Positions 44,559 to 52,599 of a stretch of 64,000 bases of DNA are shown piece by piece. Position 1 is the first letter of the stretch; each line of letters starts with the position of its first letter. The notes below the pieces were generated by a model. It worked only from the letters and a program-made list of their open reading frames with translations, made no database searches and was not told the origin of the DNA. Location: NCBI RefSeq assembly GCF_016925535.1, contig NZ_CP070496.1, positions 186,001 to 250,000 on the forward strand, given 5' to 3'. The position numbers and the translations under genes were made by a program. The stretch comes from Natronoglycomyces albus (GTDB lineage Bacteria > Actinomycetota > Actinomycetes > Mycobacteriales > Micromonosporaceae).

Positions 44559-44759
44559 CTACCAGTGAGGTGGGCGCTCTTCCATGAGTTCGAGGTCGCG
44601 CTGCGATAGGCCGCCCTTGCGCGGTTGGGGCGCCTCACCCCAACCGGCGTCAGTGTCCTCAAGCGTTTGTTCGGGTAGGAGATCGTCTCCGGAGAGGTCG
44701 ACCGGTCGATCCGCGTCGCTCGCAGCTGGTTTTCCGGCGAGGTTGTCGTGGATTGCCAT
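44559..44759 (-). CDS. Small conserved hypothetical protein downstream of copZ
   Basis: 66 residues, acidic and probably disordered (ADRPVDLSGDDLLPEQTLED), ending with KGGLSQRDLELMEERPPHW. ATG 44759 is chosen because the sequence upstream is Arg-rich and unlikely to be coding. It follows copZ by 19 bp and may share its copper control. No function known. Confidence 0.6.
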   Translation of the reverse strand: MAIHDNLAGKPAASDADRPVDLSGDDLLPEQTLEDTDAGWGEAPQPRKGGLSQRDLELMEERPPHW

Positions 44760-44778
44760 GGCCGAATAATACCGCGAT

Positions 44779-44988
44779 CTAGTCGCTCGTGACGACCTCG
44801 TAGCCGGCCTCGTCGACCGCCGCCCGGATAGCCGCGTCGTCAAGTGCCGCCTCTGAGGTGACCACGGCGGTTCCCTCGGCGGCCGAAACCTTCACGTCCT
44901 TGACCTCAGGTAGGGCCGAAAGCTCTTCCTTGACGGCGCCTTCGCAGTGTCCACAGGTCATACCAGTGATGCGGTAGGTGGTTTCCAT
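44779..44988 (-). CDS. copZ: Copper chaperone (heavy-metal-associated domain protein)
   Basis: 69 residues, one HMA domain: TTYRITGMTCGHCEGAVKEE with the metal site MTCGHC (Cys12, Cys15). It carries Cu(I) to a P-type ATPase or buffers it. It lies 49 bp downstream of csoR, so both are probably expressed from the CsoR-controlled promoter. No copper ATPase gene is in the window. Confidence 0.93.
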   Translation of the reverse strand: METTYRITGMTCGHCEGAVKEELSALPEVKDVKVSAAEGTAVVTSEAALDDAAIRAAVDEAGYEVVTSD

Positions 44989-45037
44989 GTAAGTGTGTCT
45001 CCTTGCCGAAAGTGAGCTGGTGTGCGGGTTCTATGGG

Positions 45038-45328
45038 TCAGGAACGCAACAGGCGAGAGACAGCGGCGGTGGCTTCCTTCACCTTGGCCGCGGCCTCTTC
45101 TTCGGTGCCCTCAGCTTGGGCATGCGCGACACAGTGGCCGAGGTGGCCTTCCAATAGCTCCACGGCCACTGCCTGGAGCGCTTTGTTGGAGGCTGAAATC
45201 TGCGTGAGGATGTCGATGCAGTAGACGTCCTCGTCCACCATGCGTTGCAGCCCGCGAATCTGACCTTCGACGCGACGCAGCCGCGTTTGCAAGGCCTTCT
45301 TGTCGGTCGAGTACCAGTATTGCGCCAT
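45038..45328 (-). CDS. csoR: Copper-sensing repressor CsoR
   Basis: 96 residues, all-helical. The Cu(I) ligands Cys37 (VYCIDI), His62 and Cys66 (EGHLGHCV) match the C-H-C set of CsoR. RLRRVEGQIRGLQRMVDED is the signature first helix. It represses its own operon until copper binds. The operator lies 26 bp upstream. Confidence 0.95.
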   Translation of the reverse strand: MAQYWYSTDKKALQTRLRRVEGQIRGLQRMVDEDVYCIDILTQISASNKALQAVAVELLEGHLGHCVAHAQAEGTEEEAAAKVKEATAAVSRLLRS

Positions 45329-45353
45329 CGTGCGAACCTCCGCCTGTAACTAT

Positions 45354-45372
45354 ATACCCCTCTAGGGTATAA
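45354..45372 (-). promoter_or_regulatory. CsoR operator
   Basis: TATACCC-CTCTA-GGGTATA, a perfect 7-bp dyad with the GC-rich centre typical of CsoR boxes, 26-44 bp upstream of csoR. Confidence 0.8.
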
Positions 45373-45533
45373 CGGCAACCCCTCGTAGGTGCGAGAACGC
45401 CACCTGTAGCGGTATCTGCCAAGTCACGAAAAACCCTCGTGGATTTTCCGTTCTAGCCTTGCCATTGTGCAATCCAACATCTAACGTAAATCAAGTCGCA
45501 GCGGAGGAATCCGAGCACACCCCCGTGATCGGC

Positions 45534-45765
45534 CGCGCGACACCGCTTAACCGCCGAGGCTTCCAAACTACGGTGGACCGGGGACCCAATCTACCGGGGT
45601 GAATCCTGAGATGGCGCTTGCATATGAGCGCGGCACACTTCTGCGACGCGATCGCACCTAAGTCAAGGTGGCGTATTGCGGTCAACATCACAGGTAGGGC
45701 GACGAGACACTTCTTCCCGCCCGAACCCGTCAGCTAACCCGGTCGGCGGCATATCGGAAGAAGGA
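45534..45765 (+). promoter_or_regulatory. c-di-AMP riboswitch (ydaO-yuaA)
   Basis: Conserved pieces appear in order: CGCTTAACCGCCGAGG (45543-45558), GGGGACCCA (45580), CCGGGGTGAATCC (45594-45606), then the 3' core CCCGCCCGAACCCGTCAGCT (45716-45735) with AACCCGGTCGGCGGC. It ends just before the GGAAGAAGGAG ribosome site of an NlpC/P60 hydrolase gene, the classic target in actinobacteria. c-di-AMP binding is expected to turn the hydrolase off. The boundaries are approximate. Confidence 0.9.
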
Positions 45766-45777
45766 GCGCACTAGCTA

Positions 45778-46704
45778 GTGAAGATGCGGTACGCCGTAGT
45801 CGCACTCGCCTGCGGTATGGCTCTGTTGCCTGCCGGTCAGGCCGCGGCTGACCCCAGCCTGGAGGAAGTCCAGGCCGACTTGCAAGAGCGCGAAAGCGAG
45901 CTTGCCAAAGTCATCGATGACTTCAACGCCAGCCAGGAAGAGCTCAAGGCCGCCGAAGAGACATACGAAGAGCTGCAGGAAGAACTGCCTGAGCTGCAAG
46001 CGGTGGTCGAGGAGAGCTACGACTCGGTCGCCCAGATCGTCTCCACGGTATACACCGGGGGCGAATTCGCCATGATCAATTCCGTCTTGGGTGGGGACCC
46101 CGAAACTTTTGCCGACCGTTTGGGCTACTTGCAGAGCATTACCGAACTGCAAGGCGACGAGCTACGTCATCACATGGATGCCGTCAACGAGCTGGAAGAG
46201 CGGCTCGAAGAGGCCGAGCTACTGCTAGAACAGCAAGACGAAATCGTCAACGAGCTGGAAGAACAGCGTGAGGAGATCGAGGCGGAGATTGCCGAACTCG
46301 AAGATCTGCGCTCCCGCATCACCCCTGTCGAAGAGCCCAGCTATGACGCCCCGCCTGCCTCAGGTGACGCCTCGGTGGTGGTGCAGTTCGCTTACGACCA
46401 GCTCGGCAAGCCCTACCAGTACGGTTCGGCCGGACCGAACGGCTTCGACTGTTCTGGCCTCATGAAAGCCTCGTGGGCGCAGGCGGGTGTCAACCTGCCG
46501 CACAACGTGCAGATGCAGTGGAATCAGGTCTCCAAGGTCAGCCGAGACCAATTGCGACCGGGCGACATCGTCTTTTACGAGGGCATGGGACACAACGCCA
46601 TGTACGTTGGTGACGGCAAGATCGTGCACGCTCCACGCACCGGAGACGTGGTCAAGGTGGCCAGCATCAACATCATGAGCATTGCCGGATACGGACGCCC
46701 CTAG
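45778..46704 (+). CDS. Secreted NlpC/P60 peptidoglycan endopeptidase
   Basis: 308 residues. Signal peptide (YAVVALACGMALLPAGQAAA), long coiled coil (about residues 25-180; LEEVQADLQERESELAKVID), then an NlpC/P60 domain with Cys225 (GFDCSGLMKASWAQAG), His272 (GHNAMYVGDGK) and His284 (KIVHAP) as catalytic residues. It resembles RipA-like hydrolases that cut stem peptides at division or growth sites; the coiled coil usually keeps the enzyme inactive until recruited. Start at GTG 45778 or ATG 45784. Controlled by the riboswitch upstream. Confidence 0.95.
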   Translation: MKMRYAVVALACGMALLPAGQAAADPSLEEVQADLQERESELAKVIDDFNASQEELKAAEETYEELQEELPELQAVVEESYDSVAQIVSTVYTGGEFAMINSVLGGDPETFADRLGYLQSITELQGDELRHHMDAVNELEERLEEAELLLEQQDEIVNELEEQREEIEAEIAELEDLRSRITPVEEPSYDAPPASGDASVVVQFAYDQLGKPYQYGSAGPNGFDCSGLMKASWAQAGVNLPHNVQMQWNQVSKVSRDQLRPGDIVFYEGMGHNAMYVGDGKIVHAPRTGDVVKVASINIMSIAGYGRP

Positions 46705-46825
46705 CACGTCGCCGCCTCTCGTAGAGGTCGCCACTACCGACCCTTCGGGGTCGACCAGAGCCGCCCCTGTCGTTATCGCGAGGACGCCTCGGTGAGGGAA
46801 GCGCCAGCATGTGCCGATGAGAAAA

Positions 46826-46848
46826 GGTCCGTGTTCACGACACGGACC
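46826..46848 (-). terminator. Hairpin with T-run on the minus strand
   Basis: GGTCCGTG / CACGGACC with a 7-nt loop; on the minus strand TTTTC follows. Could be a backup terminator for the GH20 gene. Confidence 0.55.
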
Positions 46849-46999
46849 CTCTGACACGCTGAAGCCTCACCGGATCACCGTTGGCCGAAACCTCGGCGAA
46901 GCCCTCTGCGATCGTGCAACACTTTCTAGTGACAATGCAGGTCATAGCGTAACTTCTCCGCGGCGCTCCGCGTTGGAGAAGACGTGTGACCCACCAGCC

Positions 47000-47073
47000 C
47001 CCCGGCCGGGTCCAGGCAGGCCTATGCTGACCCACAGGTGCTGACCCACCTGGTTTGCCTGGACCCGCCGGGG
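47000..47073. terminator. Large inverted repeat between convergent genes
   Basis: CCCCGG(C)CGGGTCCAGGCA pairs with TGCCTGGACCCGCCGGGG, about 18 bp with one bulge. The 36-nt loop contains a smaller hairpin (CAGGTG/CACCTG). It lies between the NlpC/P60 and GH20 genes and probably ends both transcripts. A tandem GGGGCCTTTGCCG-like repeat follows at 47070-47100. Confidence 0.7.
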
Positions 47074-47131
47074 CCTTTGCCGGTGCGGGGCCTTTGCCGC
47101 GAAGTGTTCCCTGGGACTGGTTGTGAACTGG

Positions 47132-48832
47132 CTAGAGGTCGTCGGCTCCGTGGGCCTTAAAATCAATGCTGCGTCGCGATTTCAGGCCCGTTCCACCCTG
47201 TTGCCACGGGTGCGGGCCCTCCAGCGGCCGGTAGTTGACGCCCAGGGCGTCCAGGCGTTCCAGGTGCGATTCCACCCGCTCCAGAATCGGGTTTTCCTTC
47301 CGGGCGTCCATGTGCGACCAAGCCACGTCCGCCACCGCGCACAGGCGCGGGAACACTGAGTACTCCACGTCACGGCCGGTCTTGAGGTACTCCGACCACA
47401 TTTGACACTGGGTCCCCAGGATCAAGTCCGGGTCGACTCCCAGCGGCACGGGATCATAGTCGCTGAGCTTTTCCAAGGGAGTGTTGCCGTGGATGCGCAG
47501 CGGCTCTTCTGGTTGGTCGCTCTCATAGTGGTCAAGGTAGAGGTAGTGCTCCGTGGCGACGATGACCCGATGGCCTGATTCGGCTGCCTTCGTCACGTAT
47601 TCGGCGTTGCGCCAGACCGTCACCACCGTGTCCTCGGGGGCGCCACCGGCGAGGACCTCGTCCCAGCCGACGGCTATACGCCCGCGCTTGCTCAAGTGTT
47701 CGGTGAGCTGCCGCGTGAACCACGTCTGCACGTAGCGGGCGTTGTTGATGCCCTCTTGGCGCATGAGCTGTTGGGCCAGCGGGCTGCTTTCCCACTGAGT
47801 GGTGGGCACCTCGTCGCCGCCGATGTGGACATAGGGCGCCACGAAGATGTCTTTCAAGGTGTCGAAGACCTCGCCGAAGAACTCGATCACCTCTGGCTTG
47901 GGTTCTAGCACCTCCTCGGAGGTGCCGAAGGTGGTGAGTACCGGCAGCGGCCCTTCATCAGTTCCCAATTCGGGATACGCGGCGAGTACGGCCCGGGAGT
48001 GGCCGGGCATGTTCACCTCGGGCACGACTGAAACGTGCCGTTCCTTCGCAAAGGCGACGATTTCGCGCAGATCGCTTAGGGTGAAGTAGCCGCCATGCGG
48101 GGTGCCGTCGTAACCCTCGGGCGTGAGCGCGTGCGATTGCACGGTCTCTGTGCGCCATGAGGACACCTCGGTCAGTTTGGGACGCGAAGGAATTTCAATA
48201 CGCCAGCCCTGGTCATCGGTCAGATGAAGATGCAGGACGTTAAAGCGGTGCAGCCAAGCGATGTCAATCATGCGCATGACGAATTCCTTGGGATGGAAAT
48301 GTCGCGCCACGTCCATCATGAAACCCCGCCAGCGCAGGCGGGGCTGGTCGACAATCTCGGCACAACCGATGGTCACGTCCCCATCGTGGGTCGGGGCATT
48401 GCGCAATGTGTGGGCTGGAAGGAGCTGGCGCAGAGTGGCTAGGGCGCGTGCTAGTCCGGCGGGGTGGGCAGCGGAGAGTTCGGCTAGGTTTTCGGTGACC
48501 CTCAGCCGGTAGGATTCGGTCGCGGCGTCTTGGGATTCGGCGCTGTTGAGGCTGGTCGAGACCTCAGGGTTCGAGTCTTCGAGGCGTAGCACGATCGCGT
48601 TCGTGGCAATGTGGCTGGCCGTGTCATTCTCGATGCGGACATCGAGGCGGAGGCCGGTTCCGCGCCGCAGCTGGTCGTGCAGGAGCCAAGCGAGGTGGGT
48701 GACCGCGGGTGTCGTCGCGACAATGGTGGTGTCGGGGTTGAGGACAAAGGTGCCTGGTTGTGGGGTGAACGACTGAGGCTGGGGAATGAGGCTGACCGGT
48801 CGATCCGGCGAAGCACTGTGGGTGGCTGGCAC
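47132..48832 (-). CDS. Beta-N-acetylhexosaminidase (GH20)
   Basis: 566 residues. An N-terminal GH20b domain (VSLIPQPQSFTPQPGTF) precedes the TIM barrel: WRGFMMDVARHFHPKEFVMR, LHLHLTDDQGWRIEI, VVPEVNMPGHSRAVLAAYP and the catalytic Asp-Glu pair in HIGGDEVPTTQW, ending LGTQCQMWSEYLKTG. It releases GlcNAc from chitin or peptidoglycan fragments. There is no signal peptide, so it probably acts on imported sugars. It may feed the same amino-sugar pool as glmS. Confidence 0.95.
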   Translation of the reverse strand: MPATHSASPDRPVSLIPQPQSFTPQPGTFVLNPDTTIVATTPAVTHLAWLLHDQLRRGTGLRLDVRIENDTASHIATNAIVLRLEDSNPEVSTSLNSAESQDAATESYRLRVTENLAELSAAHPAGLARALATLRQLLPAHTLRNAPTHDGDVTIGCAEIVDQPRLRWRGFMMDVARHFHPKEFVMRMIDIAWLHRFNVLHLHLTDDQGWRIEIPSRPKLTEVSSWRTETVQSHALTPEGYDGTPHGGYFTLSDLREIVAFAKERHVSVVPEVNMPGHSRAVLAAYPELGTDEGPLPVLTTFGTSEEVLEPKPEVIEFFGEVFDTLKDIFVAPYVHIGGDEVPTTQWESSPLAQQLMRQEGINNARYVQTWFTRQLTEHLSKRGRIAVGWDEVLAGGAPEDTVVTVWRNAEYVTKAAESGHRVIVATEHYLYLDHYESDQPEEPLRIHGNTPLEKLSDYDPVPLGVDPDLILGTQCQMWSEYLKTGRDVEYSVFPRLCAVADVAWSHMDARKENPILERVESHLERLDALGVNYRPLEGPHPWQQGGTGLKSRRSIDFKAHGADDL

Positions 48833-49037
48833 GTTTTTGCTCCTGGGAGTGGTCGCATCCGCAGCGGCGGCGGCTGGGAGCGCCTAAAGGTTAACAAAGC
48901 TGTCTAATTATTAGTTGAGTTTACTTATTATTACGGGGCGTGCCAAGCAGTTTCACAGGATTGTCTCCGCCCGTCACGGCCAGACCACAGCTTGGCGAAG
49001 CTGAACTGGGCATAAGCGCATGAGCGAACACATAGCC
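48833..49037. other. GH20 upstream region
   Basis: Holds an AT-rich block (48900-48940, TTATTAGTTGAG, TTATTATTACGG) upstream of the GH20 start that probably contains its promoter. The gene-free stretch continues to 49227 and includes a hairpin at 49038. Confidence 0.4.
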
Positions 49038-49068
49038 GCAGGGGGTTCGGCAATGCCGAACCCCCTGC
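49038..49068. terminator. Hairpin downstream of the DivIVA-like gene
   Basis: Perfect 14-bp stem GCAGGGGGTTCGGC / GCCGAACCCCCTGC with loop AAT, 160 bp after the minus-strand DivIVA-like stop. No T-run. A likely terminator. Confidence 0.7.
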
Positions 49069-49227
49069 ACAGGACACAAAGGTGGCCACAGCGGGAGCAA
49101 CGCTACCCACCACACCAGGCCAACCTGGCCAAAGGCTCAATTGGCCAGATGCGGCCTGCGAGCCGCGTCGAAAAACCGCGCTACAGCCCGAGATGACGCA
49201 GAGCCGCTGGCCGAGCCATCAAGACAT

Positions 49228-50595
49228 TCACGTCACGACCGGCAGCTGTTGCGTCTCGTCAATATCGGAGCCTTTGCGCTGCTCGTTAATCGGAATCGGC
49301 GAACCTGACGAACTGGCCAGGTCCTCAAACATGGCGCTGGAGAAGGATTCGGACCCGTACGTCTGCGCGGCCAGCGACTCCAGCTCCGGCGACTCGGAGC
49401 GTAGCTTCTCCGTTGTGGCTGCCCGCGGGCTTGACACCGGCGCCTCGGCCTCCATCGAGATCAAGCCCAGCTGCCGTTGCAGGTCGACCAGGTTCGACTT
49501 CGCGCTCACCTGCTGGCGCTCCATCGTCTCGACCTCTTCCTTCAACGGCAGGACGTCCTCGTCGGCCTGATCCTGCGCGACTCGGCGCAGCCGGTCGGCC
49601 TCCTTCTCGGCCTCTAGACGCAGTTGCTCTGCCGAGTCGAGCGCCTTCTTGCGGATCTCCTTGACCTGCTGATCGGTTTGTTCGCAGCGCTCGGCCGCCC
49701 AGGTTTCGGTTTGACGCAGCCGCCGGTCCGCCTCTGACACGCGCTCCTCGGCCTCCTCCACGATCCGCTGCGCGGTCGTGATGGCCTGTTGGTGACGCTT
49801 GGCCTCGTCTTGCTCGGCACGTTCCCGCCGATCCGCCTCGGCGAGAGTCAGCTCCTGGATCTTTTGCTTGCGAACCTCGACGGCCTCCGCTAGCAAACGC
49901 TGAGCGGCGGAACGTTGCTCGTCCGCCTCGCGAGTGGCCTGGGCCTTGACCTCAGTAACCTCCCGTTCGGCAGTCGCTCGCAGCACCGCGATCTCCCGCT
50001 CGGTGCGCTGGCGCAGCTCGGTTGTCTCGCTCTTGATGTGGCTGCGTTGCGCCTCGGACTCTCGCTGCGCGTCGGCGATGGCCATGTCGTGGTTACGACG
50101 GGCGTTGTCGCACAGCTCAGTGGTCTCTGTTTGGGCACGCTGACGCATCTCGGCGACATCCTGTTGGCAGGAGGTGGTGATCTCGGAGGCTTCACCTTGG
50201 GCTTTGCGCATCATGATGTCAGCCTCGTTGCGCGCGTCGGCGATGAGCTTGGCCGAGGCGCGCTTGGTCTCCTCGCGAGTCACGCCGGCGTCGTATTCGG
50301 CGGCGCGCAGAATTTTCTCAACGCGAGACCCCAGCCCGGCCAAGGTGGGCTGTTCCTGTTCGGCCAGTTGGATGGCGTTGTCGTTGAGTCTGCGTTCCAG
50401 AGTGCCGATGCGATCTTCGGCGCGACGCAGCTGGGTCTGCGTGGAGTCCAGGTGGCGCTCCGCCTCTTTCTGGCGTTTCTCGCTAGCCAGGATCTGGTGG
50501 TAGAGCCTCTGTGCGTAATCATCAACCTGGTGCCGGTCATACCCGCGCATGGAAACGGTGAACTCGGGCTCAGTTGAATCGAAGAATTTCGACAT
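49228..50595 (-). CDS. DivIVA/Scy-type coiled-coil protein
   Basis: 455 residues. The N-terminal DivIVA-like domain (FTVSMRGYDRHQVDDYAQRL) is followed by about 350 residues of continuous coiled coil rich in Glu, Arg, Ala and Gln (EREVTEVKAQATREADEQRS). The C-terminal tail is disordered (SPELESLAAQTYGSESFSSA). This resembles FilP/Scy and DivIVA of filamentous actinomycetes, which organise polar growth. ATG 50595 begins the conserved domain; no good Shine-Dalgarno is visible on the minus strand. Confidence 0.88.
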   Translation of the reverse strand: MSKFFDSTEPEFTVSMRGYDRHQVDDYAQRLYHQILASEKRQKEAERHLDSTQTQLRRAEDRIGTLERRLNDNAIQLAEQEQPTLAGLGSRVEKILRAAEYDAGVTREETKRASAKLIADARNEADIMMRKAQGEASEITTSCQQDVAEMRQRAQTETTELCDNARRNHDMAIADAQRESEAQRSHIKSETTELRQRTEREIAVLRATAEREVTEVKAQATREADEQRSAAQRLLAEAVEVRKQKIQELTLAEADRRERAEQDEAKRHQQAITTAQRIVEEAEERVSEADRRLRQTETWAAERCEQTDQQVKEIRKKALDSAEQLRLEAEKEADRLRRVAQDQADEDVLPLKEEVETMERQQVSAKSNLVDLQRQLGLISMEAEAPVSSPRAATTEKLRSESPELESLAAQTYGSESFSSAMFEDLASSSGSPIPINEQRKGSDIDETQQLPVVT

Positions 50596-51531
50596 GTGAT
50601 TCCAAAGGAGGATAGTTATTGCAAAATGTTCGTGAATAAACATCATCCGCAATGACTGCCCGGTATCTTGGCAGTGACGCGCCGAAAATTAAGTACCGCA
50701 AGCAAAAGCGTCTAGTTTGATTCGTGAATCCGAGTCGCAATTTCTCGCACTGATTCCATAAGGGAGGAATCGGTGCGCGTCTCCACTCGGCTCGATTGGG
50801 GGCCGTTGGCGCCCGACCTCGCGGAAGGCAAAGAGGTCTGTGGCAGCAGAGCGGCACGTCCAATGTTGCCGTCGCGTAGACCTTAGGACTTATGCGAAAG
50901 TGCGGGTGCAAGGCCGCGAGAGGTCAAGCTTACGCAGATAAACGAGCTAACGGAAACGCCGAAAGTGCCTTTTGTATAAGCCGCCTTGTTTTCGACCAGC
51001 CTAAAGCGACACATCCAGGCCCAGCGGGCCACAGTGGCGATGGCGCTATGCGTCACTTAATGAGAAACGCTCACTTCGATGGGCGCTGCCTATTGAGAGA
51101 GGGCTACCGCCGCACCGGAGGTCCGAACTGGAATATGTACACAATATGAAACTTTCTCATTCAGGGGTCCCCCGATTCCATCCTCGCAAAGGCCCGGTTC
51201 TGCGTCAACGGGGAGATTTCCTCCTGTGGAAAACTCCCCGCCGCCAGCCCAGCAGCACCGGCGGCCCAACTGTGTCCAGGCCGAAATAAGACGCAGTTAT
51301 CCACAGCGCCGAAAATTCTCCTACCCAAAACGTCCCACACCTGCGAAAATTCGGGTAGGGGTGTCGCGATATCGGCACATACCGATGTGTCGATGAGCGC
51401 CACGCCAGGCTGTCCCCAGTACCCGCAGCGCCTCGCCTCGAGCCGCGCGGCCCCAGCCCGCGCCTATTCATGCTCCCCTCGGCGAGAGCCCACCCCTCGA
51501 GAGAAGCACACGCGGGAGAGAAGCCCGCGTG
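50596..51531. other. 0.94-kb gene-free region with an inverted MITE-like copy
   Basis: Between the DivIVA-like and CNNM/CBS genes. Contains the repeat at 50886-50986, one exact TTATCCACA (51297-51305), and two CGAAAATTC motifs (about 51310 and 51343) next to inverted CTACCC / GGGTAG. No convincing gene on either strand. Confidence 0.5.
50886..50986 (-). repeat. MITE-like element, copy 6 (opposite orientation)
   Basis: Read on the minus strand it starts GGCGGCTTATACAAAAGGCA, continues CTTTCGGCGTTTCCG and TCTGCGTAAGCTTGACCTC, and ends GCACTTTCGCATAAGTCC. The only copy in this orientation. Confidence 0.85.
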
Positions 51532-52599
51532 TCACTTAGGGGTCGACCGGTCCGTCTCGTCATCGAACTCGCCGATAATCTCCTCCAACAAGTCCTCCAT
51601 CGCCACCAAACCGATCACCCGATGCCCAGCCCCGGCCGTATCGGTCGCGCTCACGCTGTCCGACACCAGCGCCAACTGCGCCCGCTGCCGCTGCAAAAGC
51701 GTCACCGCCGCCGACACCGTCTGGTTGGCCGCCACGATCAACGGGGCCACCATCAGCCGGTCTACTCTGGTCGCCGGAGCGGCCTGGATGGCCTCCCGCA
51801 CATGCACCAGCCCCACGGGCCGGCCCAAGTTGTCAACCACCACCAAACGCGAACGCCCCGTCTCCAAACTGACCCGCTCCGCGTCCAACGCGGTCGTCGA
51901 AGCCTGGACCGTCACAAAATCCGCGAACGGAATCATGACCGAGCGCACCTGGGTGCGTTGAACTTCCAGAGCGTGAGTGAGCATCTGATGCTCCGTCTCA
52001 GGCAGGAACCCGGCCGCCGCCGATTCCCGCAGCAGGTAGCGCAGCTCCTGCGGCGAATGCGCATGCGTCACCTCGTCCGTCGGGGTGACCTTAAAGAGGC
52101 GCAGCAGCCGGTTGGCGGAATTATTCAGCACCAACAACAGCGGCTTCGTCACCCACACGAACGCGGCGAAAGGCCAGATCAACAACGCCGCCGACGTCTC
52201 CGGGTGAGTAATCGCCCAGGACTTGGGCATCATCTCGCCAATGACCATGTGCAAGAACACCACAATGGCCAGCGCGATGGTAAAAGCGACGGCGTGAGAC
52301 GCCGCCGGACCGAGGAATCCCAGATCCGCGATGAGCGGTTCGAAGATGCGGGCCACCGCTGGCTCCGCCAGGGCACCCAGCCCGATGGTGCAGGCGGTGA
52401 TGCCCAACTGCGCACCAGCCAGCATCAGCGACAGTTGTTTGACCGAACGCAAGGCCACCTTGGCCGAAGCCGACCCTGCGGCGGCGGCCTGTTCGAGACG
52501 ATGTTGCCGCGACGCGACGAGCGCGAACTCGGCGGCCACGAAAAACGCGTTTGCTATCAGGAGGAACAGTGAGATCCACAGGGCCACAGTGATACTCAT
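51532..52599 (-). CDS. CNNM/CBS membrane protein without CorC_HlyC domain
   Basis: 355 residues. A DUF21/CNNM transmembrane domain (VALWISLFLLIANAFFVAAE; AGAQLGITACTIGLGALAEP; HMVIGEMMPKSWAITHPETS) followed by a CBS pair (VRSVMIPFADFVTVQASTTA; VIGLVAMEDLLEEIIGEFDD). The protein ends just after the CBS pair, so it lacks the C-terminal CorC_HlyC domain its partner has. It overlaps the upstream partner by 4 bp. Such proteins are linked to magnesium efflux or homeostasis. Confidence 0.92.
   Translation of the reverse strand: MSITVALWISLFLLIANAFFVAAEFALVASRQHRLEQAAAAGSASAKVALRSVKQLSLMLAGAQLGITACTIGLGALAEPAVARIFEPLIADLGFLGPAASHAVAFTIALAIVVFLHMVIGEMMPKSWAITHPETSAALLIWPFAAFVWVTKPLLLVLNNSANRLLRLFKVTPTDEVTHAHSPQELRYLLRESAAAGFLPETEHQMLTHALEVQRTQVRSVMIPFADFVTVQASTTALDAERVSLETGRSRLVVVDNLGRPVGLVHVREAIQAAPATRVDRLMVAPLIVAANQTVSAAVTLLQRQRAQLALVSDSVSATDTAGAGHRVIGLVAMEDLLEEIIGEFDDETDRSTPK

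Noticed and set aside
44319-44609. 96-codon plus-strand frame
   Set aside because: TTG start, overlaps the small gene downstream of copZ on the other strand, and no homology recognised.
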